The notes under the pieces were generated by a model that saw nothing but the letters and a program-made list of their open reading frames with translations, did not search any database and was not told the DNA's origin. From positions 788,975 through 852,974 of the forward strand of contig JARBJD010000001.1 of NCBI GenBank assembly GCA_033064195.1: a stretch of DNA of 64,000 nt. The letters are read 5' to 3'. A program made the position numbers and the translations under genes. Positions 23,490 to 34,218 of the stretch are shown piece after piece (the stretch's first letter is position 1; each line of letters opens with the position of its first letter). This DNA is from Blattamonas nauphoetae (taxonomy: Eukaryota > Preaxostyla > Oxymonadida).

Positions 23490-23552
23490 CAAGAAAACAA
23501 GTGTGGGTGTTCAACCAAAACCCATCTCTCAAAAGCCTATCACGTTCCGAAG

Positions 23553-26500
23553 ATGTCTCTTTCGTTGGAAGGACATGCTGAACATCAGATTACATGGACT
23601 CAATCAACAAATCGTTCTTCACTCAATATTTCACTTACTCCTCGACTAATCTCACCTCAATCTCACTTTATTACCTGCCTCGATCTCCGGTCATCTGGAA
23701 TTTCCGATGATCGTGCCATTCACCTTTCACATCATTTGAAAAATGCATTCCATCTTCGAATCCTCCTCCTGAACAATCCATCGACCCATCTCTCACCAAC
23801 ACAACTTAATTCCTCATCTGTATCTCATTTTCAATCACTTTTGTCAATTTTATCAACTCTACATTCCTCATTGTCACACAATTCCGGATCCAAAAATCCT
23901 TCTCACTTTAACTCAAAATCGAAGGAAGGTCCGTGGATCCTTTCATCATTTTCCAGTCAACCTGAGTCAGTACAACATTCTCTCACGACTTTATCGTCTG
24001 AATCTCAGACTGAAAACGACTTACAGGACACGTCATTTAAGTCTCAATTTCTCCGTTGTCTAAAACTGAAACCCCAAATGGATTGGCAATTAGCATCAAA
24101 ATCAAAACTATTTTCGTCATCTGATGTCAAAGATCTATTGTTGCAACAACGAGGTATTGACCAACTCCAACAAACAAAGATCCAGAAATCACAACCGAAC
24201 ACAATTTCCGAACAGGGTTCAGTTGCCATTTTTCAGGCAGTAATGAACTGTTCATCACTTGAGTACCTTGATCTTTCCGGAAATCCGATTCCTCACTCTG
24301 GAATAGCATCAATACTCCAAACACTCTCTTTGACGACAGTACATGGCCAGTTTCGTTATTTTTCATATTTTGGAATCTCAATTGCTACTATAGATGGTTG
24401 GCCTCTTCTTCACTCTTCTGATGTACCCACAATCCGTGCAATACACCGACAAAACCCTCATCTCCTCCTAGATTTCGGCTTTTTCCGTGTCGTTCCATCG
24501 GAACTCCTTCCACCTTCTCCGCCGCTCATCCAAGAATCAGTTACTGAACCCACCTCAACTCCAGAACCCACTCGACGAACTAGAGAATCCTTCTTCCAAC
24601 AAGACGACCCTGAGATGGAACCATTCCATCATTCACCTCGCCAACCGACGCCCTCCGAGACCAACTGGCAAAGACAGGAAATGAGGAGGATTCACACAAC
24701 ACCTCCAAGCGCTGTTGTTCCACCATCTCAGTACCCACTCTCCACTCCTCTGTCACAAACGCCAAGTCGTGAGAACCAAAATTCAATTCAGATGATTGAA
24801 GACATGATCAGAAAAACGCCACAGCATCGCATCATACCCTCATCCATCCCTTTGGTTGCCCCTCCTCAACAAATCCCGTTGTTTTCTTTCAATGTCAATC
24901 AACATCCACATCGGCAACCGGTGAACCTCCAGTTCCCCCACTCGTCACCAGACATTCGACCAGCAGACATCGGAGAAGATGATTATGAAATGGAAAGGAT
25001 AAGACATGTCTCGCCACCCCTCCCTCCACCTCGCATCCATTCTCCCATCGCATTGGTTTCACCAAATCCACCGCACATTCCTGAAAGTGCACCAGATCGA
25101 AGATCAGCCAAGAAAAAGGGAAGACCGAACACTGCCAAACCGTCGAGAAATGTTCTTTCACATCCAACGCCACGAGATCATTTCACAAAACGGGTCAATT
25201 TCAGTGAGCGGTCTCGTCCGGCAACGGCATTTCATTCTCCAATCACAAAACGAACAGCACGAAATCTTCACTCTGGCCAACTTCGAGCTTCCACGAAGAA
25301 ACAACCAGAAACATCTCCACGAACACAACACCAGAAGAAACAGGACGATGATGGATGGGAGATGGTTGTGAATATTCCTCCTCGAAAACCGTTCATTCCT
25401 CCTCAATCCCTCGCACATCATTCCTCTCACAGAGCGGAGAGCGAAGAACAGAAGATGGTTGATCAAATCTCTGATGCTTTGAAGGGTTGGCTCGAATCAC
25501 AACAACTCCGACGACCAGCGGTCCCAACTGCAGCACACATCCGATCTGTTTTGGAGGCAAAAGAAACACAGGAGGACTCCCCACCACAGAATCACTCATT
25601 TGAGACAAATTCACTCAAACACTGGCTCAACAATACTCCAAATGGGAAAACATATTTCCAGACGAGTGGGAAGTTGAGCGACAACCCATACGCAGAGCCA
25701 TCTGATGGTGACAAGGAAGGGATCGAGGGTGATGATGGGAATGCTGATCAGCTGACACTCGTTGGAGATGGGTTTGAAGTGACTGCTCTTCTGGAGGAGG
25801 GAAGCAAAAGCAACACTCCAGCACCATCTCCCCACATCAAACACCCAACACCTCATTCATCACTTCATATCCCACAATCGTCTCCGGCGTCTTCTCCCAG
25901 CCGCACTCCGCTCCCACATCTTGAGACCGTCAGCTCACCCTCCACTCCTCATTCCATCACATCTCCAACCCACATGATCCCCATCTCGCTCTCACCTGCT
26001 TCTGATCACAGATACCCAAATCCATTTGATTCCAAGCCATCTCCTCCAAAATTGAGGGATGTGGATTCTCCATCCGTTTTCTCCAACCCGCTCGCTCCAC
26101 CAATCTCCCCCGCCTATCGACCAAGAACGCCGACAGATCGATCAACCGCTTTCCGCTCCTCTTTCAGCAACACTCGACCCAAACAATCAATGAGCATGGC
26201 CACATATTCCCACATTTCACAGAAGAACATGCAAAACAATCCGATGGCGAGAAACCTGTTTGGACAGCCGTTTGGTTTGAATGAGAATCAGCGAAAGAAG
26301 CAAACAGAGGAACTACAAGCTTCTTTTAACCCAATGAGAGTCATCCCTCGCCAGCTCGGATCAACTTCCAACCATCCCACCGCCCCTAACACTCGCAATC
26401 TCCAGCGACCCCCACTATCCCGCTCGCCCACCAGTCAGGGTTTCCCAATTCTCGAGAAACACGCCTCGACAGGAAACATGTCAAGCATCCCGACGTCGTC

Positions 26501-27635
26501 CGAACAGATTCGGACAATGTCTCCTCGCGATGACACGACATCTGGAATATCGTCAGTTAGTCTTGCGAGAAGTTCGAGCCTGACGGGAAGTGTGTTGATG
26601 GAGCAGGACCCACTCTGTTTCTTCGATCCGGCCGATCCACACAACACTCAGACTCGAACGTTGTTCACAAACGACATGCTCGAGAAAACGATCACTCCAC
26701 CCATCATTCCGCCATCGTCGATCGAGGAGGTCCCGTTTGAGACGACTGATGAGAATGGTGGGGAAGATCCGGTCCAATTTGCTGATTCTGGCGAAGATGA
26801 TGACCCGAAAGAGGAAGGACGGACAACAGAAGGAAATTGGGTCCAGCCTGAATCGAATCTCTTCCCGTCCGGCATTTCTGTGATGAGCGCTGTTCTGGAC
26901 ACACCGACGATCATGCAGCAGCTAGGCGTCACTCTCTCCGCTGGGCGGTTTGTCGATGATCCCATTCGAGCGAGTGCAATTGGCCGAATTGCGGAGACAA
27001 TGGTGCTCCAACTCATGCGACTCGGAGCAGCTGTGTTTGACTGTCGAGAAAAGGCGACTCCGTTCCTGATTGTGAAGGTGATTAAGGTGAGCATGCTCAA
27101 AGATCGGACTGGCGGGAAGGAGAAGTCGTCGAAGGAGAAGAACGAGATGGAGATGCTGCTGAAACGAGGCAACGGAATCGAATTTGGGAAGTTGGATATC
27201 AAAAAGTCGGAGAACGCCTTTCTCGGAGCGTCAGTCGGCGATGTCGTGTTCAGCGGGGTGTCTCAGCCTCCTTCTCGCTTTGAGTACCGTTCGTCGCCTT
27301 CATTCATCCCGATTGCCCACATCCGCCACATCTCGCTTGGAATCGAAACTGAGTCGTTCAGGAAAGTCTGCTCGATCTTGACACCAAAGCCCACTCCGAT
27401 TCAATCAGTCCCGTCTCTGGCATTCTCACTCGACGCAAAGCTCTGCGTGACTGTCACGTACGCGCCTCTGAACGTGACAAACCCCAAAAAGTTCAAAGAG
27501 TTGAGTGTGCAATGCAGAAGCAAGTCGGATCGTGCTGTGTTGGTCGATGGAATTCAATCTCTTCGAGGCCTCACTTTTATGTGTGAGGAGACAGAAGGAG
27601 CGATCGATCTTTTGTCGCAACAACTGTTCCCATGA
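23553..27635 (+). CDS. Large LRR protein with proline/serine-rich middle and conserved-looking C-terminal domain
   Basis: Intronless, 1,360 aa. Residues ~40-300 carry leucine-rich repeats (ITCLDLRSSGISDDRAI, LRILLLNNPST, LEYLDLSGNPIPHSG), interrupted by a Ser-rich loop. Residues ~300-1100 are P/S/T/Q/H-rich and probably disordered, with basic patches and many SP/TP sites. The last ~250 residues are better ordered (MVLQLMRLGAAVFDC, FLIVKVIKVSML, FIPIAHIRHISLGIE, SLAFSLDAKLCVTVTYAP) and resemble a small beta domain, perhaps PH-like; I cannot name it. It shares a 63-bp divergent promoter with TRAPPC8. No orthologue is recognised. A cytoskeletal or scaffold role is a guess from composition. Start ATG 23553 is the first in frame. 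Confidence 0.8.
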   Translation: MSLSLEGHAEHQITWTQSTNRSSLNISLTPRLISPQSHFITCLDLRSSGISDDRAIHLSHHLKNAFHLRILLLNNPSTHLSPTQLNSSSVSHFQSLLSILSTLHSSLSHNSGSKNPSHFNSKSKEGPWILSSFSSQPESVQHSLTTLSSESQTENDLQDTSFKSQFLRCLKLKPQMDWQLASKSKLFSSSDVKDLLLQQRGIDQLQQTKIQKSQPNTISEQGSVAIFQAVMNCSSLEYLDLSGNPIPHSGIASILQTLSLTTVHGQFRYFSYFGISIATIDGWPLLHSSDVPTIRAIHRQNPHLLLDFGFFRVVPSELLPPSPPLIQESVTEPTSTPEPTRRTRESFFQQDDPEMEPFHHSPRQPTPSETNWQRQEMRRIHTTPPSAVVPPSQYPLSTPLSQTPSRENQNSIQMIEDMIRKTPQHRIIPSSIPLVAPPQQIPLFSFNVNQHPHRQPVNLQFPHSSPDIRPADIGEDDYEMERIRHVSPPLPPPRIHSPIALVSPNPPHIPESAPDRRSAKKKGRPNTAKPSRNVLSHPTPRDHFTKRVNFSERSRPATAFHSPITKRTARNLHSGQLRASTKKQPETSPRTQHQKKQDDDGWEMVVNIPPRKPFIPPQSLAHHSSHRAESEEQKMVDQISDALKGWLESQQLRRPAVPTAAHIRSVLEAKETQEDSPPQNHSFETNSLKHWLNNTPNGKTYFQTSGKLSDNPYAEPSDGDKEGIEGDDGNADQLTLVGDGFEVTALLEEGSKSNTPAPSPHIKHPTPHSSLHIPQSSPASSPSRTPLPHLETVSSPSTPHSITSPTHMIPISLSPASDHRYPNPFDSKPSPPKLRDVDSPSVFSNPLAPPISPAYRPRTPTDRSTAFRSSFSNTRPKQSMSMATYSHISQKNMQNNPMARNLFGQPFGLNENQRKKQTEELQASFNPMRVIPRQLGSTSNHPTAPNTRNLQRPPLSRSPTSQGFPILEKHASTGNMSSIPTSSEQIRTMSPRDDTTSGISSVSLARSSSLTGSVLMEQDPLCFFDPADPHNTQTRTLFTNDMLEKTITPPIIPPSSIEEVPFETTDENGGEDPVQFADSGEDDDPKEEGRTTEGNWVQPESNLFPSGISVMSAVLDTPTIMQQLGVTLSAGRFVDDPIRASAIGRIAETMVLQLMRLGAAVFDCREKATPFLIVKVIKVSMLKDRTGGKEKSSKEKNEMEMLLKRGNGIEFGKLDIKKSENAFLGASVGDVVFSGVSQPPSRFEYRSSPSFIPIAHIRHISLGIETESFRKVCSILTPKPTPIQSVPSLAFSLDAKLCVTVTYAPLNVTNPKKFKELSVQCRSKSDRAVLVDGIQSLRGLTFMCEETEGAIDLLSQQLFP

Positions 27636-27738
27636 CCTTTGTCTATCTTCTTTTAAATCATTTTATTAGTTTTTCATCTTTTTCTGGGATATTTATTCGG
27701 CATCTTCGTTTACTAAACTGAAATATCAATCTTTTTTT

Positions 27739-28422
27739 ATGCTGGGCCCTCGATCGAAAAACCATCAACTTTCAGTCATGCAACAAGGAATGTTACTTCA
27801 GATCCCAGATCGCCTCGATTATTTCACTCAGCAACAGTTTGAACCATTTTCATTCCACATCTTTCACAGACTCCCCAAACAAACCCTAGAACAGTGTCTC
27901 ACAGATTTCCAAATGTACAAACACTATCTCCAACAAACTCACATCTATATTCAAATGGATCAAGCTGTTAACAGCTATGCCAACACAACACAGGCACTTT
28001 TGAGTTTGTTTCTTTCACTCTGGACAAATTAACATCAACACACTTTCAGGGAGTCTAAATGAAGCAACTGAAAAGTACGTCATCTTACAATCTGGTATTG
28101 AGGGAAAACGTGACACATATGAAACGTTAAAGAAGAAATTCGATTTTCTTTCGAGTCAAATCCAACAAAGGGATTCAGTTTGTGACACACTTTATTATTG
28201 TCTTGCAGAACCTAAAACAATACTCAGTTCCTTCACTATTAGATGCTGAAGCAACCAAGCAACAATCGGAACTTCGAAATTTATCCCTGGAAGATGGATC
28301 AACTGTAAATGATTTGGTATGTTATTCATTCCCTTTTTATTTGCATTCAGATGGAAAGAAGCTTTCAAGCACGCCAAAAAGCCAATCTTCTTCAACAGCT
28401 AAAATCTTACAATCGCAGCTGA
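27739..28422 (+). CDS. VPS37-like (Mod(r)-domain) ESCRT-I subunit
   Basis: Exons 27739-28003, 28050-28177, 28209-28316 and 28351-28422 give 190 aa. After splicing the protein is mainly helical: LPKQTLEQCLTDFQMYKHYL and QAVNSYANTTQALLRSLNEA, a coiled coil (GKRDTYETLKKKFDFLSSQI), then VPSLLDAEATKQQSELRNLS, TVNDLMERSFQARQKANLLQ, matching the Mod(r) pattern in which a coiled coil is followed by an L..L..A...EEES...aexFl.G.....Fl..f...R...H.R..K.e.L hairpin. The length equals short VPS37 proteins. VPS37 stabilises the TSG101-VPS28 ESCRT-I core that sorts ubiquitinated cargo and acts in cytokinesis. All introns are 31-46 nt, GT-AG. The family assignment rests on pattern only, so another short coiled-coil complex subunit remains possible. 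Confidence 0.5.
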
Positions 28423-28574
28423 TGAACTCCATCTTTTTTCAGATCTTCGTCTTTTTTGTGCAACACTTCATATTTTGCCCGTCGATGCGCGGCCTTATCA
28501 TTATTCAGTTGATTCATTCGCTTCAACTTGCAATTGTAGAGAATTCGTGATCATTCCCATGGTAAGATTTCAAC

Positions 28575-31500
28575 ATGATCTCGGTCGCGACCTTACTACT
28601 TGGCCTCTTCTTCCTCACGCCGGGAGTGAACGCCAATGTTATTGGCGTTGATTTTGGGTCCAATTTCATTTCTTTTGGACTTTTGAAGAGCGGACAACCA
28701 ATCACCGTTGTTCGAAATGAAAATGAGAAACGAATCACGCCAGCTCTGGTTACAGTCGATGGAAAGGAACGTTTCATTGGAACACGTGCTGTTCCAAAGG
28801 TATTTTTTAAAGACTTTCTTTCCCTCTGAGAAATTCTCTCTTTTATCATCCTCGCATAATCTCTCACTTTTCTGATGCTCTTGTTTTCATTATGTCTTCA
28901 TCGTCCTCTCATCGAATTATCTATTTTTCTCTGATGATTATCCATTTTATTTGTCTAGTCTGGCCGAAAATCCTTCCAAACTCATCATAATATAATCTCA
29001 CTCTTGGGTCGCTCAACCCCTCCGCCACGGCACACATATCCATTCCCGTACCCAAAATACTCTAACTCTGATCGTGGTACTCTCATGTTTAATACGTCGG
29101 GACTGTCAGATCAGATGCTCCCTGTCGAGGATCTTGCAGCCCTCATCCTCACTAATGTCCAAACAGTCACCAAAACGACACAGGGTGTGATGGTTAAAGA
29201 CATTGTGATTACAGTCCCCACCTCATACACACATTCTCAGCGCCTCGCCATCCTTGATGCTGCGAAAATTGCTGATCTGAATGTTCTGTCCTTAATGGAT
29301 TCGACTGTTGCAGCTGCTTACCAATTCGGAATGGAAAGAACGCGAACTATGCAGCACATGAATGAAAAACCAAAGGAAACGAAGGAAAAAGCAAAATCAG
29401 CTGACTCATCTGACAAAGAACAAACAGAGGAAGAAACTCCCAAGCAAGCAGATGATCTCTCTTCAACAAAAGATGTTGTTTTTGTTGACATGGGAGGCAC
29501 ATTCACAACATTCTCACTCATCCATTTCGAGTTCCCTCGTCCAAACATCACAACCGAGAAGAAAGGGAAACAAAAAGCAAAGGATCTCAAAAAAATTCTG
29601 GATGAGAAGAAAGGAAAGAAAGAAGAAGAGAAGGCTCAAGAGGAAGATGATGACGAATACGAGGAGGTTGTTGAAGACGAAGCTGATGAGGTTCTCATCG
29701 ACGACGAGGAAGATGACGAAGGAGATATTGTGAATGAAAGCATCACCATTTCGAACCAGGCTGATATGGACAGGTATATGAAGAAACAGGAAGAACGCAA
29801 CCGTCGCAAGCAAAGAAAAGAAGAACAAAAGAAGAAAAAGCTCCAACCAAAGGTTGTCAAACGTAAAGTTAAGAAAATCAAGAAAGAAAAGAGCGAAAGT
29901 GATCTTCCATTCAATTCTACCAAATATACAGGTCGAATGGATGTTCTTCTCACCGAAACCGACGAAAGCCTCGGAGGTCGTCAGTTTGATTCCCTCATCA
30001 TGGCTAAGGTTGTGGAAATGTACCACAAAGCAGCTGCTCCAAAGGAATACGAACAATATGGGGCATGCAGGCCATATCTCACCACAAAGGAGGAAGAGGC
30101 CGCTGCGTACGCCACAGCTGCCACATCCCACCAATTCCCAACACCACTCAACCCAGAATCCTCATCTGCCAAACCATACCCCGGCGAAGTCTGCAGGAAA
30201 ATTCTGGATGCCCCACAGATTCTTCCAGCCATCCACAAAGTCGTGCAATCAGCGAAAGAAATGCTGACCATCTCAAACGAGTATCACGGTAGCATCGATG
30301 ACCTGATTGCCGAACTGCCAGACTACCGTTTCGTCATCACAAAGGAGCAGATGGAGGAGTGGTGCAAACCCGCCTTCGACAGATTCACATCAATCTTGGA
30401 TCGCTTCCACACACGCCTCACTTCAAACCTCACTTTCCCTCCCACGTCTCACGCCTCTGCCCCGATCAAGGTCGACCTCAACGACACAGTTGTTCAGATT
30501 GTGGGTGGATCGATGCGCATTCCAAAGTTGCAGGAGTTCCTTCTTGAAAAGTTCAACAAGCCTGCTCTTGGCAAGCTTCTCAACCAGGACGAGGCCGCTG
30601 CACTCGGATCGACGATGTACGCCGCCATGCTCCATCCGCAGTATCACATCCGCGGAGTGCAATTGGTGGGCCGTGTTGAGCGTGAGATTCTTGTTGGTGC
30701 TGTCTATGACAAGAAAGCTTCTGACGAGGCGTCTCAGGCGAACCTGCAGAAGACAGCGCCTTTTGATGAAGTCAGCAAGGACTCCAAGGAGCTGTTCCTC
30801 TCTCCAAGCGATACAATTGAGTACGTCCCTCTCTTCGGACTGGGCGATCGCATTCCAAGCAAGAAGACAGTCTGTGTGACTCGCTCCTCTGGCTTCACAT
30901 TGTCTGTTCGATACGACTGCTGCTCGACACTCCCACTCGGTGTCGATCATCAGCTCTTCCGCATTCACGTGAAGGAGGCCGAGGGAAGTCTGTCGAGCTT
31001 TGGAAATGTGAAGAACTTCACAACGAAAGTCACGTTTGAACTTGGCAAGGACGGAGTTGTCCGTGTTGTGAATGCTTTCTGTGATGTCGTCAGTGCTGAG
31101 GTCAAAGTGGAGGAAGTGAGTGAAGAAGAAGGAGAAGAGAAGAAGGAAGCGGAAGGCGAAGAAGTGAAAGAGGAGCCCAAGAAGCAGGAAGAACCTGAAG
31201 TGAAGTACATCAAACGCCGAGTCAATCTCGAAGTGAAGAAATTGAAGGCCGAAGAGATCGCCGAGCAGGAGAAGAACACTCCAGCTGGGTCCAAACAATT
31301 GTGCGGATGTTCGAACAACGACCCACACAAGCTTCCACTTGTCACCACTCTCAGCGCCAAGCAGATCAAGAAGGAGAAGAGCAACTTGGCGCAGTTTGAC
31401 GAGTACGAGAAGCAAAAGGAGAGGATTGCAGAGATCAGGAACAAGCTGGAGAGCTACATCTTCGAGAAGAAAGAGTTTTTGGATGTGAACGGCGAAGAGT

Positions 31501-32195
31501 TGACGAAGCTCTGCCTTCAGGAGCAACTCGACAACGCCCGGAGTGTCCTCGATGCTGTTTCGTTGTGGTTGGAGGATGAGGGAAGCGATCTCGCGACCGA
31601 TCCCAAAGTCGACCCAACCGACGCCCGTGAACAACTGAATTCGAAGTTGAACGAAGTGAAGGACAGTTGCGAGATGATTGCGATTAAGCACAAAGAACAG
31701 ACATTGTGGCCCGATGCTGCGAAAGCCCTTCGTGAGATGGTGAAGGACTTCAAAGACAAGCAGGACGATGCAGTGGTGAAGAGCATGATGAACGATACAG
31801 AGGCAGATGAGATGGAGGAGATGTTGGACGCTGCATTGGATTGGCTGAAGGAGAAGGAGACGGAGAGAGCAGAGACAGACATCGGGGAGCCGCTGAAGGT
31901 TCTCAGTGATGATGTGAAGGAGAAGATGGATGAGACTCAGAAACAGGCTGATGAAATGTTGAAGTCAGCAGAAAGACGGACAAAACGAGAGAAGTATGAA
32001 AAGGAGAAGAAAGAGAGAGACGAAAAGAGGCGAGAAGAGAGGAGGAAACAGTTGGAGAAGAAGAAGAAGGAAGAAGCCAAGAAGAAGAAGGAAGAGGCAG
32101 ATGACGAAGAAGATGAAGAGGAGCCAGAGCATACCACACCAGAGGATGACCAGCCCGAGGAGATTCCGAAGGAAGGAGAGTACAATGAATTGTAA
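28575..32195 (+). CDS. HYOU1: HYOU1/Grp170/Lhs1, ER-lumenal large HSP70
   Basis: Exons 28575-28799 and 28959-32195 give 1,153 aa. The N-terminus MISVATLLLGLFFLTPGVNA is a signal peptide, followed at once by the phosphate-1 motif VIGVDFGSNFISFGLLKSG. Further HSP70 ATPase motifs: DIVITVPTSYTHSQR, VVFVDMGGTFTTFSL (phosphate 2), DESLGGRQFDSL, VQIVGGSMRIPKLQEF (adenosine) and NQDEAAALGSTMYAAM. A ~130-residue K/E/D-rich insert lies between phosphate 2 and DESLGGRQFD, inside the ATPase domain. Substrate-binding and long charged helical domains follow, and the protein ends YNEL, a weak match to HDEL/KDEL-type ER retrieval signals (human HYOU1 ends NDEL). It is a holdase and nucleotide-exchange factor for BiP. 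The 159-nt intron, the longest placed here, joins TRAVPK to SGRKSF. It converges on FEN1 with 121 bp between stops. Confidence 0.93.
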
Positions 32196-32316
32196 TGTAA
32201 TGTCACAACACTTTTTTCGTAACCATTCGTCACAATTTCGCGTGTCTATTGGCCATCTTTTCTGAATAAGTCCAGCCTGCTTAAATGAAGATGTGAAATG
32301 AGTGTTTTCAATGAGG

Positions 32317-34062
32317 TCAGTCGTCTTCACTCGAATCGTCGCTTGTGATTCGTTGAAGTCGTTTTGGCTTGGGAGCTGCTTTCACAGAAGGTTTCTCAGG
32401 AATCTTCTCCGCTGGCTCTTTTGTAAGAATCTCCATAACATCCTCATTTGACTCCTCGTCGTCGTCATCGTGACTAACGACGTTTTTGAGTGATTTTGCG
32501 AGATTCGCATCAAGTTCCGAATCATCGTCGTCGTCTGAGAGGACGTCCAGTCTTGTCCGCTTTTGAGGGCCTGACTGTTCGGGACGGACGAAGGGAGGAG
32601 GCTCCGCTGGGGCAGGTTTGGATGTGGCACTGGGACGAGATGAGATTCCAGGTTTGTGTGAGATCATCTGAACAAGCGGTGAATGTGAAGGAATAGTCGA
32701 AGAAAACGTGCAAAACAAACCTTTTTGACTGGTTTGGCTTTCGGTTGTGGTTCTGGCTTGGTGGGTAGTCCTTTCTTTAGTTTGCCCTTCGGGAGAGCGA
32801 CAGTTGGTGTTTGTTTCTTTTCAACTTTCGTCTCAGTTCGAGGTGCAGGCCTAAAAAACATGTCTAACCGCCCTTGACTTGACAATTTCTTGGAGTCACG
32901 AAGGCGTTGGACACTATTTTTCACTCTGTTCTCATCAAAAGCCTTTTCTTTCACAAGAAAGTCGATCAAGCCTTGTTCGTTAGGAGCCGTCCATTGAATA
33001 TCTTTGTCTTGGATTTCTGTATTCACTTCTGGGTTTTTGAATAGGTCTCGAAGTTTGTCAACGGGGTAGATGACAGGAATTTGAAAGCGTTTTCCCTCTG
33101 GGTCTTTCTCTCTCAGATGATCAAGAACTGCTTCCAAATTGTGAAATTTCTGAATTAATTCATAGGCTTTCTTCTCTCCAACTCCTTTGATTGGTTGAAC
33201 GTAATCACAGCCGCAGAGAATACACATGTCAATAAATTCGTCCATTGTCAATCCAAGACCTTCCAGCGCAACATTCAATGAGATTTCTTTGATAGGAAGT
33301 TTCCGTGCCTCACTAAAAGTGAGATTTCTGAGGAGAATTTTAGCTCCAAATGTGAGACTATCCATATCTTCTGACCCGACAGCCCAAACTTTGCCTTGGC
33401 GACTAAGGTATGCACACTGAGCCTCAGCTTCACCAGCTGCTTCCACAAATGGGACACCCATGAGAGAAAGTAGTCGTTTTGCTTCGTCGTTGTGTTGTTG
33501 TGTCACTCGAACAGAGCGACGAGCATATTTCTCTTGAGCCGCAACATCCTCTTCCTCACGTGCCTCACTTTCCTTCTCCTTTGCTTCATCACGAACAATT
33601 TTACGTGAGAGGAGCTTAGATCATGAAAATGATTGAGAAAACAGAGACATACAGTTCCATCTTTGTTCTCTGGTGGCTTTCCATCAAATACGTAGACTGG
33701 TTTCAGTCCCTTTTCCATCAATCTGATTGTTCTGTTGAAAAGACCCTGGAGGTGACTTGATAAAATAGTACAGTGAAGATGGGAAGAGGAAACCTTGTCA
33801 CTTCTCCTTCTGCGTTTGTAAGTTGTTGACCTCCTTCCATACGCACAGCAATCTAGAAGGATGACGAAATTTAATGTGGAAATTCAAAAGAGACACAAAG
33901 AGTGTTATAATAAGATGGAAAGAGAGGTCAAGCCAAAAACTGATAGAGTGCCATGGATGCATCAATAGCAATGATTCTGTTAAAATAATTTTTTATTTCA
34001 GTTTCCTTTATGGCATTTGGAGCATGCTCCGCCAGAATTTTCATGAGATTTTTGATTCCCAT
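32317..34062 (-). CDS. FEN1: Flap endonuclease 1 with extended acidic C-terminus
   Basis: Exons 34062-33934, 33852-33794, 33755-33653, 33614-32721 and 32667-32317 encode 511 aa. FEN1 cuts 5' flaps in Okazaki-fragment maturation and base-excision repair. Visible: [20 protein letters not shown] start, metal ligands D34 ([13 protein letters not shown]), D87 ([10 protein letters not shown]), E and E in [11 protein letters not shown] and D in [10 protein letters not shown], and D in [17 protein letters not shown] with the H2TH region. The PCNA box is [10 protein letters not shown]. About 170 residues follow the PCNA box, K/P-rich then acidic ([17 protein letters not shown]), far longer than the ~40 in human FEN1. 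The first intron begins TTG|GCTTGA, so it appears to be GC-AG; no GT donor gives the conserved QFLIAVR. Divergent from TXNDC9 (156 bp). Confidence 0.95.
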
Positions 34063-34218
34063 GAGATCAGAAAAGAAAGTATGGTATCAGACAATCGGTC
34101 CTGTATTGTCATCTTCTCGGGAATTGGGGCTTGATTAATTGGTTTATTCCATATATTACTTATCACGTGGATCCATGAAGTTCACCTCCATCATCAAGGG
34201 TTGATCATTTTCGAACAG

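Noticed and set aside
29318-31691. Long minus-strand open frames inside HYOU1, up to 422 codons
   Set aside because: They are antisense mirrors of Lys/Glu-rich codons; composition is Leu/Phe/Ser-rich with no motif, while the plus strand encodes clear HSP70 motifs.
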